The notes beneath the pieces were generated by a model that saw nothing but the letters and a program-made list of their open reading frames with translations, ran no database searches and had not been told where the DNA came from. From Cesiribacter sp. (lineage in GTDB: Bacteria; Bacteroidota; Bacteroidia; Cytophagales; Cyclobacteriaceae), in NCBI GenBank assembly GCA_030147305.1, contig JASLAE010000014.1, forward strand, positions 1-16,587: a stretch of DNA of 16,587 bases, read 5' to 3'. Position 1 is the first letter of the stretch, and each line of letters begins with the position of its first letter. A program made the translations under genes and the position numbers. Below are positions 7,032 to 13,859 of the stretch, piece after piece.

Positions 7032-7760
7032 TTATTTTTTAAAGACCCAACGCTGTTCTTCTACCCTGGCCGCATGCAGTGCACGGGCCAGTTCATGATC
7101 ATCCTTAAAACTTAACTGCTTCAGGATGCGGTATTCTGCCCATACTTCAAACTCTTTTTGCTCAAAGGGCCAGGGTTCTACTGCCAGGCTGTTATCCCTG
7201 CCGCGTTGCCAGATATGGTATACCTGCGTATCCGGACCCTGGAAAACCTCCAGCCGTCGTTCATCTTCGGGTAACTGGCGGCGACAGAGGATAAGGGAGC
7301 AGCGGTCGCACCAATGCAGGAGCCGATAGGCAGCTTCTGCTTCCTGCTTGTTTAATTTTAGAGATTTTCGCCACTGCTGCTGGTTTTTTTGCTGCTCGTC
7401 CAGCAGCTGGTCAAGCTCCTTGTTTTCTCCCCGCATGTTCTCATACAGATAGCTCACATGCATGCTGATAAGCAAGGCAACATAACGACTCTTGTACCGG
7501 GCTACCTGTACCACATTTTGAGCCTGCTGCAGCGAGAACACTTTTTGGCTAAAGTCCAGGGGAGCACCAGCTTTTGTCAGGTGTGCTTTGCCCTGCCATT
7601 TGTCCTGCTGATTGTCGTGGTCGCCAAGTGCTGTTAAGGTTTCAAGCCAGCGCAGGGGGTGCTGGTCTGGGCGCCAGTGCCAGCCTATTTGCACCGCCAG
7701 CAGTTCATGGGCACGCTGAAAAACGATTTCCCAGCCGTTATCAGTTGTATTTACAATCAT
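7032..7760 (-). CDS. DUF3891 family protein
   Basis: 242 aa, beginning MIVNTTDNGWEIVFQRAHELLAVQIGWHW, the way DUF3891 proteins open (a short beta segment, then a helical domain with a His after FQRAH). It contains TALGDHDN (H48-D49), LLISMHVSYLY and LLHWCDRCSLILCRRQLPEDE. The spacing of His, His-Asp, His and Asp recalls HD-type metal-binding helical proteins, but this is my inference; no function is established for the family. Start ATG at 7760. It lies 13 bp downstream of the methyltransferase-like gene on the same strand, so the two probably form one operon ending at the terminator near 6934-6967. No membrane segment; likely cytosolic. Confidence 0.8.
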   Translation of the reverse strand: MIVNTTDNGWEIVFQRAHELLAVQIGWHWRPDQHPLRWLETLTALGDHDNQQDKWQGKAHLTKAGAPLDFSQKVFSLQQAQNVVQVARYKSRYVALLISMHVSYLYENMRGENKELDQLLDEQQKNQQQWRKSLKLNKQEAEAAYRLLHWCDRCSLILCRRQLPEDERRLEVFQGPDTQVYHIWQRGRDNSLAVEPWPFEQKEFEVWAEYRILKQLSFKDDHELARALHAARVEEQRWVFKK

Positions 7761-7773
7761 TAGGCAGGCAGCA

Positions 7774-8388
7774 CTACAGAGAAAAACTTATAGAATCCCG
7801 GCTGTGAGGTTCGCTATTGCGCACGCCCGTGAGGTGAATCAGGCTAACTTTTTCATTAGAGTCAGGTAACTTTTCTTCTTCCTCCTGCAGCAGGTCTATT
7901 TGCAGCCCCTTAAAGTCCTCGACCAGATCGGCTTCTCTATAACGGACTTCAGGTAATTTGGCGCGGGTTCCGGCCGGTTGGTTTTCACTATAGGCCAGCA
8001 GGTAAAGATTACCCCCATCTGGCTTTAGGCAGCTCACTACATCCTGATGAAAAGACTGCCGCACGGCTGATGGTAAATGAACAAAGAGCAGAATGGCGGC
8101 ATCAAAGGCAAGATCCTTGCAAAAGCTGGTGCCGGGTTCGTAGAGACTAATGGTAAGCTCAAGACCTTTTTCTTCGGCCAACCGTAAAGTTTCATGCTGA
8201 TCTTGAGGCTTAAAACCAACTGCATGCACTTCCCAGCCAGCGTCTGCAGCATAGGCAGCATGGTGGCCAGCGGTTTCGCCCGTTAACAGCAGGCGGCCAA
8301 CAGGCAGGTTATCTACAACCCTTTTTATAAAAGGATGAGGTTCATGTCCATGGTAACGGCCTTTTCCAGAATCACTGATAGTATGCAT
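7774..8388 (-). CDS. Class I SAM-dependent methyltransferase-like protein (TehB-like)
   Basis: About 204 aa. The N-terminus MHTISDSGKGRYHGHEPHPF and motif-I region GRLLLTGETAGHHAAYAADAGWEVHAVGFK match small TehB/thiopurine-type methyltransferases, in which the loop is usually GEGEGRNAVYLA...GW.V.AVD. Later come FDAAILLFVHLPSAVRQSF (motif IV region) and CLKPDGGNLYLLAYSEN (post-motif, Rossmann strand with PDG). The usual acidic residue at the end of the second strand is replaced here (VGFK), so SAM binding may be altered. The frame also opens at a TTG at 8394; the ATG at 8388 is preferred. It is first in a two-gene unit with the DUF3891 gene. The substrate cannot be predicted. Cytosolic. Confidence 0.8.
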   Translation of the reverse strand: MHTISDSGKGRYHGHEPHPFIKRVVDNLPVGRLLLTGETAGHHAAYAADAGWEVHAVGFKPQDQHETLRLAEEKGLELTISLYEPGTSFCKDLAFDAAILLFVHLPSAVRQSFHQDVVSCLKPDGGNLYLLAYSENQPAGTRAKLPEVRYREADLVEDFKGLQIDLLQEEEEKLPDSNEKVSLIHLTGVRNSEPHSRDSISFSL

Positions 8389-8566
8389 AAGCAAGAGGGT
8401 TATTCCTAATTAAAAGGATGTAAGCCATAATGTTTAGAAGAAAACGTTTTTTCTATTTTACCGTGATTATAAAAAGGGATCTTGATTTGGTGTTAGGTTG
8501 AGTATAATAAAATTAATATGGCTTTTTAAAACCATGCTGGATTGATCCTGTTATAAAGGTACCTCC

Positions 8567-8596
8567 AAAAGCGAGGGCAGGCGATTGCCTGCTTTT
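8567..8596 (+). terminator. Hairpin with T-run, possible terminator
   Basis: GCAGGC (8577-8582), loop gatt, GCCTGC (8587-8592), then TTTTC. AAAAGC at 8567-8572 can alternatively pair with GCTTTT at 8591-8596. No obvious gene ends just upstream on the plus strand, so its role is unclear. Confidence 0.45.
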
Positions 8597-8640
8597 CAAA
8601 CGATTGAAATGGCAGAGCAGGACTTTATAGAGGAGCATTC

Positions 8641-9249
8641 ATGAACAAGAACAAGATTGTATCACACAGGCATTATTCCTGGTTTGATGAAGACCGGAAG
8701 CTAATTTCAGTCCCTGTGTCCCTGGGTATTGTCTCAGCCAAGACAAACAGGATACACACTGTTCGCAGCATAGATTTTTCATGGAATGCCAGTGATGATC
8801 GTGAACCTTTGTTATTTCAGCCATCAATCAAAGCCATCATCTACCGATCTATAATTTTATATAATACCACCTTAAATTTAAAACCATACTTGCCCACAGC
8901 AAATAAGCAAAAACATCTGCCATTAGCTTATTTCAAAAATCAAAGAACAAAAACACCTCTATCTCCACCCTCTTTTCTCTTCTTCCTCAGTCCTGGAGGT
9001 ACGTTGCCCAAGCATAGAACAGGCATGGGTGCGCACACGCTAAAGCAAACACTGTACAGCTTTCGGACCAGAACATTGTTGCACCACAGGCTTAGCCAAC
9101 AACAGACAGCGAAGCCGCTGCATAAGAGTCCGCAAAAGGTGCCGTTGTACCCACTCAGCCTCCAGCATCAGCATTTTGACTGCAGTGCAACCTTCCCTGC
9201 GCTTTCAGAAAGGATTGATACCCTTTCTTTCAGGCAAAAGGCTGCATAA
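8641..9249 (+). CDS. Doubtful hypothetical protein (202 aa)
   Basis: An open frame from an ATG preceded by AGAGGAG at good spacing, unusual in a window where most genes lack a clear Shine-Dalgarno site. The first part (MNKNKIVSHRHYSWFDEDRK) reads plausibly. From about residue 80 onward the composition (many Thr, Pro, His, Lys, Ser, mixed rare codons) looks like translated non-coding DNA, with no predicted domain, signal peptide or membrane helix. I do not recognise any family. It could be chance, a decayed gene whose 3' part has drifted, or a small real gene. Listed for completeness only. Confidence 0.2.
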   Translation: MNKNKIVSHRHYSWFDEDRKLISVPVSLGIVSAKTNRIHTVRSIDFSWNASDDREPLLFQPSIKAIIYRSIILYNTTLNLKPYLPTANKQKHLPLAYFKNQRTKTPLSPPSFLFFLSPGGTLPKHRTGMGAHTLKQTLYSFRTRTLLHHRLSQQQTAKPLHKSPQKVPLYPLSLQHQHFDCSATFPALSERIDTLSFRQKAA

Positions 9250-9457
9250 TTGATGACTGTCTCTAAGACAGTAAGCTAAGCAATGTATATGTAAACCAGA
9301 CGGGCGCCAGTGGTTAGCCCGGGAGAAGATATATGTACTAAGCCTGCATCTGTACTAGCATCGCTATTGGAATTTCTTCTTATGAATGATGCGGTACAGG
9401 GCCTGTAGGTTTGAAGCATATTTGGAAAATAATTTTTTAAAAGAAAACAAAATTTTT

Positions 9458-11812
9458 ATGGCTACTAAAGACAAAAATGAATCGCAATCCGATAAGGATC
9501 AGAACAAAAAGTCGGACAACACTTCGAACACCGACAGCAATAAATCCGGAGAAATGAGCGGTCAGTCATCTTCTGACTTTTCTAACTCTTCCAGTGGAAG
9601 CAACGCTGGCGGTAGCTCCGACCAAAATAAAACAGGAGGTACCTCTAAATCGTCTACTGCAAGCGGTAGCACCGATGCAGGTTCTTCCACATCTGGCAGC
9701 TCAGACTGGAAATCCGGCAGCAGCTCCGGACAGGGTTCCTCTGCTTCAGGCAGTGGATCTTCCACCACAGGTTCTGGCTCTACCAGCTTTGGCGGTAGTG
9801 CCGGAAGCATTTCCGGCTCTTCTTCCAGCACAGGCGGAAGCAGCAGTGGTAGTAGCGCTGACAAAAGCTCAGGCGCTTCTGCTGGCAGCAACAAAGACTC
9901 AGAAGTTCGTGAAGGGTCCAGCAGCGGGCAAAGCCCATATTCTTCCTCAGGCGGAAGCCAGTCCAGCCAGAACCAGGGTTATGGCAGTCAGTCTGGCAGC
10001 CAAAACCAGGGTGGACAGAGTGGACAAAGCAGCAGCTATGGTCTAGGCGGAAGCTCAGGCGCAGATCGCGGCTATGGCCAAAGCGGAAGCTGGGGCTCTG
10101 ACCGTGGCTATGACCAGGGTAGCCAAAACCAGGGCAGCAGCAGCGGCTTTGGATTTGGAAGCTCAGGCAGCCAGTTCAGTGGCCAAGGAGGCTCAGGATC
10201 AAATTTCGGTTCTGGCAGCTACGGCCAGGGAAGCCAGGGCCAGTCGGGCAGCAGCCAGTGGGATCAAAGCGCTGATTCTCAAAAACGCCACGGCTTGCAG
10301 GGAGACAGAAACAGCAGCAGCCAGGGCAGCTGGGGCCAGAGCGGTGGCTCAGGAAACCAGGGCAGCCAGGGTGGCAATAATTATGGCCAGTCATCTGACT
10401 GGAACCAGAGCGGCGGTTCCGGATGGGGCCAGCAGCAAGGCAGCCAGGGCGGAAGCCAGGGCTGGGGTGGCTCTTATGGCCAGGGCAGCCAAGGCGGCCA
10501 GGGTATGTATGGGGGCTATGGACAAAGTTCTGGTTATGGCCAGTATGGCAGCTCGGGATCATCTCAAAATCAGTACTCTAACCAGAATTCTGATTATATG
10601 AGACAAGACAAAGATAATCAAAATAGATACTCTGGCGATTCCGATCGGGATAGTAGCCAGGGTTATCGCGGTTACAGCTCAGGTTCAGGATATGACACCG
10701 GTAGCTATGGCAGCGATAGAAACCGAGATTTTGGTGGCTCCAGCAGCTTTAGTGGTGGTGCCGGCAGCTATGGAAACTCCGGCAGCATGGGCTCAGGCTC
10801 TGGCTACGGAGGCTCCCAATACCGCGGAACCGACAGCGACGAAAATTATGGTAGGTCCAGCTACGGCCAGGGCAACTATGGCAGCTCTAACTACGGTTCT
10901 TCCGGACAGGGTGGCTATAGAGACTATGACCGCGACAGAAGCTCCGGTGGCGGTTTTAGGTCAGATTCCAGCTTTGGTGGCAACCAGTACCGCGGTACCG
11001 ATAGTGACCAGAATTACGGTAGGTCCAGCTATGGCCAGGGCAACTATGGCAGCTCCAATTATGGCTCCAGCAGCCAGGGTGGCGGTTATGGTGGTTCCTC
11101 CAGCAGCGATTATGGCCGTGGTTCAGGTAGCCAGGATCGCAGCTACGGCGGATTCAACAGCTATTATGGCGGCGGTATGAGCGGATCTGGCTCAGGCAGC
11201 CAGGGCGGTTCTTATGGTGGTAGCTCCAGCCGCGACAGTGACTGGAACCGTGGCCAGAGTTCCCGCGGCGGTTCTTCTTCTTATGGAAGCGACCGTTCTC
11301 AGGGCGGTTATGGCGGCTCCGGAAGCTCGGGCAGCTATGGTGGTGGCATGGGCAGTGGATACGGCTCTAGCTCTGGTAGCCAAGGCAGTCAGGGCGGTGC
11401 CTTTAACCGCAACTATGAGCAAAACTATGGTGGCGGTATGGGCAGCAGTAGCTATGGTTCCCGCTCCGGCAATTACAGCGGCGGCAGTAGCTATGGTGGC
11501 AGCGGTAACTTCGGCGGCGGCTATGGCCAGAACCGTTCTGGTTCCGGCAGCTCAGGAAGCTACGGCGGTGGCATGGGCAGCGGATATGGCTCTGGTAGCC
11601 AAGGCAGTTCCTCATATAACCGCGATTGGGACCGCAATTCGGGTGACCGCGACCGCAACAGAGACCAGCATGATGAAGATCGTGGTTTCCTAGAAAAAGC
11701 GACTGATCGTGTACGCTCCTGGTTTGGCGGCGATGAAAACGATGATGATAGAAATCGCGACTCTCGCAACCAGGGTGGCCACAATCGTGGCTACGACCGG
11801 GATCGTTATTAA
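9458..11812 (+). CDS. SYGQ-type prion-like low-complexity protein with C-terminal SWFG module
   Basis: 784 aa from the ATG at 9458; an upstream in-frame ATG at 9386 would add an ill-fitting Arg/Phe-rich tail. Zones: a Lys/Asp/Asn/Ser-rich N-terminus (1-30); a Ser/Gly/Thr-rich stretch without tyrosine (to about 160, first Tyr at 161); a Gln/Gly/Ser/Tyr/Trp zone with SYGQ, GYGQ and QNQG units (about 160-390); a Tyr/Gly/Ser zone studded with Arg and Asp (390-700); and an Arg/Asp-rich tail holding RGFLEKATDRVRSWFG (742-757). There is no Cys, one Pro and one Ile; aliphatics are almost absent outside the tail. No signal peptide or sorting domain is visible, so it is probably cytoplasmic. The composition resembles FUS/EWS/TAF15 prion-like domains, which phase-separate; function here is unknown. 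The gene has its own terminator. Confidence 0.85.
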   Translation: MATKDKNESQSDKDQNKKSDNTSNTDSNKSGEMSGQSSSDFSNSSSGSNAGGSSDQNKTGGTSKSSTASGSTDAGSSTSGSSDWKSGSSSGQGSSASGSGSSTTGSGSTSFGGSAGSISGSSSSTGGSSSGSSADKSSGASAGSNKDSEVREGSSSGQSPYSSSGGSQSSQNQGYGSQSGSQNQGGQSGQSSSYGLGGSSGADRGYGQSGSWGSDRGYDQGSQNQGSSSGFGFGSSGSQFSGQGGSGSNFGSGSYGQGSQGQSGSSQWDQSADSQKRHGLQGDRNSSSQGSWGQSGGSGNQGSQGGNNYGQSSDWNQSGGSGWGQQQGSQGGSQGWGGSYGQGSQGGQGMYGGYGQSSGYGQYGSSGSSQNQYSNQNSDYMRQDKDNQNRYSGDSDRDSSQGYRGYSSGSGYDTGSYGSDRNRDFGGSSSFSGGAGSYGNSGSMGSGSGYGGSQYRGTDSDENYGRSSYGQGNYGSSNYGSSGQGGYRDYDRDRSSGGGFRSDSSFGGNQYRGTDSDQNYGRSSYGQGNYGSSNYGSSSQGGGYGGSSSSDYGRGSGSQDRSYGGFNSYYGGGMSGSGSGSQGGSYGGSSSRDSDWNRGQSSRGGSSSYGSDRSQGGYGGSGSSGSYGGGMGSGYGSSSGSQGSQGGAFNRNYEQNYGGGMGSSSYGSRSGNYSGGSSYGGSGNFGGGYGQNRSGSGSSGSYGGGMGSGYGSGSQGSSSYNRDWDRNSGDRDRNRDQHDEDRGFLEKATDRVRSWFGGDENDDDRNRDSRNQGGHNRGYDRDRY
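10817..11086 (+). repeat. Internal 56-residue repeat in the SYGQ protein
   Basis: Two copies of a block beginning QYRGTDSD(E/Q)NYGRSSYG and continuing through NYGSSNYGSS start at 10817 (Q454) and 10985 (Q510), a period of 168 nt. Differences are mostly synonymous. A second near-identical unit, SGSSGSYGGGMGSGYGS, occurs at 11318-11368 and 11543-11593. These point to internal duplication under selection for protein sequence. Confidence 0.85.
11681..11728 (+). other. SWFG module, copy 1
   Basis: Codons for RGFLEKATDRVRSWFG, residues 742-757 of the 784-aa protein, flanked by acidic and Arg/Asp-rich residues. It is a likely short amphipathic helix in otherwise disordered sequence. It is matched by two copies in the next gene. 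Confidence 0.85.
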
Positions 11813-11837
11813 TTAATAGCACACTGAATTGAGAAGT

Positions 11838-11870
11838 GGACTGGCTCAGCAGGAGCCAGTTCCTTTTCTA
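11838..11870 (+). terminator. Terminator of the SYGQ protein gene
   Basis: CTGGCTC (11841-11847), loop agcag, GAGCCAG (11853-11859), followed by a T-rich stretch (tccttttct). It lies 25 bp after the stop codon. Confidence 0.82.
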
Positions 11871-12071
11871 TTTTTCAGGGGTATGGATGTTATGTAAATA
11901 GGAACGCATACTATCTATCCAATATTAAAAATAACATTTTATGCCCAGCCTGATTTATATATATGCAGGGTAGCCACCTAAGCAAAGCTATTGACTTGCA
12001 GCACCAGGTGGATCATCCGAATTGATATACTTATAGGAAGATCAATTTTTTTAAACTTAAAATTAGAAGTT

Positions 12072-13148
12072 ATGCGATACGAAAGAGATTATGAAGACGA
12101 AAGAAATAGCAACTATAACCGTGATTATGACCGTAACCGCGGCTACAGTTCCAGCAGCAACTATAACCGTAACTACGATCGAGACCGTGACGATGACCGG
12201 GGCTTTATAGAAAAAGCCGGCGAGAAAGTTCGCTCATGGTTCGGAGATGATGATAACGACCGTGACCGTAACTATAGCACTAGTAATCGTGGAGACGGCT
12301 ACCACAACTCCAGCATGGGCAGCGCCTATAATGGTGGCAGAAACTTTGGTAGCAGCAGCGGCAGCAGCGATTATGACCGTGACTACAGCAGCCGCAACCG
12401 CTCCTTTGGCAGTGGCAGCTCCGGCTATGGTAGCAGTAGTTACGACAGAGGCCGTAGCTTCGGCTCTGGCAGCAGCGATTATGACCGTGATTACAACAGC
12501 CGCAACCGCTCCTTTGGCAGTGGTAGCTCCTCGAGCAACTTCGGCAGTCGTGATCGTGATTATGGCAGCAGCACGGGTTCGGGCAGCTATGGCTCCGGCA
12601 GCAGGTATGGCAGTAGCCAGGGCTCTGGCGGTTATGGCTCCTCCAGCAATTATGGTAGCAATTTAGGCGCAACCGGCTATGGCTCCAGCAGTGGTGCAGG
12701 TTCCGGCAGCTATGGCATAAGTGATTACCGCAGCTATGGTAGCGAATATGGCAGCAATGCTGGCGGCAGCACTAATTATAGTGGCGGTGGCAGCAGCTAT
12801 GGTCGCGACAACGATCGCAACCGTAACCATGGCAACACCCACTACGGCTCCAGCGGATATGACCGTGATTCAGATCGCGATAATGACCGTGGTTTCTTCA
12901 ATAAAGCGGGAGACGAGGTACGTTCCTGGTTTGGCGATGAAAGGGCCGAACGCCGTCGCGATATGGATGAGCGCTACGACCGCGACGATACCAATCGTGG
13001 CTGGGGTAGCGATAGCTATAACCGTGACCGGAACACCAGCCGCAGCAGCTATCGTGATAGTCAGTTCGGAAACCGCGATAATGACCGGGACCGTAACTGG
13101 GCATCTTCCGGTAGCAGAGGCTATAGCCGCGACCGTGATATATATTAA
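12072..13148 (+). CDS. Low-complexity Tyr/Gly/Ser/Asp/Arg protein with two SWFG modules
   Basis: 358 aa from the ATG at 12072 (MRYERDYEDE), behind an A/T-rich leader without a strong Shine-Dalgarno site. An Arg/Asp/Asn/Tyr-rich N-terminus (NYNRDYDRNRGYSSSS) leads to RGFIEKAGEKVRSWFG (43-58). The middle is a Ser/Gly/Tyr zone (about 75-260) with repeats, then come RGFFNKAGDEVRSWFG (273-288), DERAERRRDMDERYDRDD and a final Arg/Asp/Ser tail ending RGYSRDRDIY, much like the neighbour's RGYDRDRY. There is no Cys, signal peptide or membrane segment. It shares the module, composition, C-terminus and the sequence tattaattaa across the stop with the upstream gene, so the two are paralogous or module-sharing neighbours with separate terminators. 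Partly disordered, probably cytoplasmic; dense Arg/Tyr would favour RNA binding or condensates, which is inference. Confidence 0.85.
   Translation: MRYERDYEDERNSNYNRDYDRNRGYSSSSNYNRNYDRDRDDDRGFIEKAGEKVRSWFGDDDNDRDRNYSTSNRGDGYHNSSMGSAYNGGRNFGSSSGSSDYDRDYSSRNRSFGSGSSGYGSSSYDRGRSFGSGSSDYDRDYNSRNRSFGSGSSSSNFGSRDRDYGSSTGSGSYGSGSRYGSSQGSGGYGSSSNYGSNLGATGYGSSSGAGSGSYGISDYRSYGSEYGSNAGGSTNYSGGGSSYGRDNDRNRNHGNTHYGSSGYDRDSDRDNDRGFFNKAGDEVRSWFGDERAERRRDMDERYDRDDTNRGWGSDSYNRDRNTSRSSYRDSQFGNRDNDRDRNWASSGSRGYSRDRDIY
12198..12245 (+). other. SWFG module, copy 2
   Basis: Codons for RGFIEKAGEKVRSWFG, residues 43-58 of the 358-aa protein, preceded by DRDRDD and followed by DDDNDRDR. Confidence 0.85.
12360..12530 (+). 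repeat. Recent 108-bp-period tandem duplication within the second low-complexity gene
   Basis: 12360-12422 and 12468-12530 (63 bp each) differ at only three positions by my hand alignment. They encode GSSDYDRDYSSRNRSFGSGS and the same with one Ser-to-Asn change. The near-identity at DNA level indicates a recent duplication, unlike the more diverged repeats elsewhere in these genes. Confidence 0.88.
12888..12935 (+). other. SWFG module, copy 3
   Basis: Codons for RGFFNKAGDEVRSWFG, residues 273-288 of the 358-aa protein, followed by DERAERRRDMDERYD, a charged helix-like extension not present after the other copies. Confidence 0.85.
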
Positions 13149-13178
13149 TTAACGAGCGCTAACTTAGTGCAATATATT

Positions 13179-13213
13179 AAAAAGGCCAGCCCTGGTAAGG
13201 GTTGGCTTTTTTA
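13179..13213 (+). terminator. Terminator of the second low-complexity gene
   Basis: Nine-base-pair stem GCCAGCCCT (13185-13193) with AGGGTTGGC (13198-13206), one G-T pair, loop ggta, then TTTTTT. It lies 30 bp after the stop at 13148. Confidence 0.92.
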
Positions 13214-13315
13214 TTGGATATCGAATGAAGTTGTTGGTCAAGCATACAGCGATGCTGCCGGCTTAATCAACAAATTTTCCAGAGAAGGCTGAGTATTTTA
13301 AGCCAGATAAAAAAA

Positions 13316-13363
13316 ATCTCCTGTTTTAAGAGAAGCATTGCTACTTTTCCTTAAACAGGAGAT
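13316..13363 (-). terminator. Long-loop terminator E1, downstream of the small hydrophilic gene
   Basis: ATCTCCTGTTTTAAG (13316-13330) pairs with CTTAAACAGGAGAT (13350-13363) around a 19-base loop. On the minus strand it is followed by a long T-run, fitting a terminator for the gene ending at 13408. Closely similar in stem and loop to the element at 13860-13913. Confidence 0.85.
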
Positions 13364-13407
13364 AAGGTGATTGTTCTGCCCCGAATCTATAAGTAGGATA
13401 GGGGTGC

Positions 13408-13701
13408 TTATTTTTTTTGTGATTTGTTATCTTCAGGATCCTTCACCTGCTCGTTCAGGATACGGTTTTTAAGCTGTTGCTTATCTGTACCAATTTCACC
13501 TACACTTGGGCGGTCAATGGCTCCGCTGGTGCTTACATTAGCCCGTTGAGATCCGCCATCATCGCTATGGCTAGTTTTGCCACTTAATGCCCCCTTGTCG
13601 AAATCTGCTGAGGTTTGCTTTTCAGTGAGCTTATGCTGTAGTCCGGCATTATCTGGTTGGTGATTTTGGTCGTCTGGTCTTTTATTATTTGAATCTGCCA
13701 T
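13408..13701 (-). CDS. Small hydrophilic, probably disordered protein (97 aa)
   Basis: Starts at the ATG at 13701 (MADSNNKRPDDQNHQPDNAG); the frame extends to 13737, but the leader-like MPVYLGRIKYKI segment is unlikely to be coding. The composition is Asp, Lys, Gln, Ser, Asn and Gly with very few hydrophobic residues. It has no Cys, signal peptide or membrane helix, and ends KDPEDNKSQKK. The middle (GALSGKTSHSDDGGSQRANV, then AIDRPSVGEIG) shows no motif I recognise. Properties resemble small stress-related hydrophilic proteins, but that is only compositional. It is the third predicted disordered protein in about 4 kb, convergent with the SWFG genes and followed on its own strand by terminator E1. 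Confidence 0.7.
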   Translation of the reverse strand: MADSNNKRPDDQNHQPDNAGLQHKLTEKQTSADFDKGALSGKTSHSDDGGSQRANVSTSGAIDRPSVGEIGTDKQQLKNRILNEQVKDPEDNKSQKK

Positions 13702-13859
13702 AATTTTATATTTTATTCTACCTAAGTATACGGGCAAGCTTCAAAATGGATATTGCTTTTAAAAACCAGTCCTTCCCGTTTTTAACAATAGCAGCAGCAT
13801 TTACAATATCGTATCAAGCATGCTATTGGTATTAAATCACCAGTCTGAAAAGCCAAACA

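Larger units (their letters stand above)
8389..9457. other. Long, poorly coding region upstream of the low-complexity gene
   Basis: About 1 kb with no recognisable protein family. It contains a terminator-like hairpin (8567-8596), a doubtful 202-codon frame (8641-9249), a hairpin ACTGTC-tctaa-GACAGT at 9256-9272 and a hairpin CGGGC...GCCCG at 9301-9321. The last stretch before 9458 is an A/T-rich leader. It may hold the promoter and a structured 5' region for the 784-aa protein, or be gene debris. Confidence 0.55.

Noticed and set aside
8639..8827. Minus-strand 62-aa Cys/His-containing frame
   Set aside because: No start context, no recognisable zinc-binding spacing, and it overlaps another doubtful frame; most likely chance.
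9386..9457. Upstream ATG giving an N-terminus MMRYRACRFEAYLENN on the SYGQ protein, superficially like MRYERDYEDE of the next gene
   Set aside because: The segment is unlike the rest of the protein in composition, and the A/T-rich leader ends right at the ATG at 9458, as it does for the neighbouring genes. The resemblance is only four residues.
9458..13148. Curli, SprB-type adhesin or silk-like exported matrix protein
   Set aside because: No signal peptide, curlin repeat, sorting domain or adhesin module is present. Export cannot be fully excluded, but nothing in the sequence supports it.
9562..13152. Many long open frames in the other five frames across the two low-complexity genes (Ala/Val/Met-rich or Cys/His-rich translations)
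   Set aside because: They result from the repetitive GGC/AGC/TAT codons, which exclude stops in other frames. The frames at 9458 and 12072 have natural starts, shared modules, matched C-termini and adjacent terminators.
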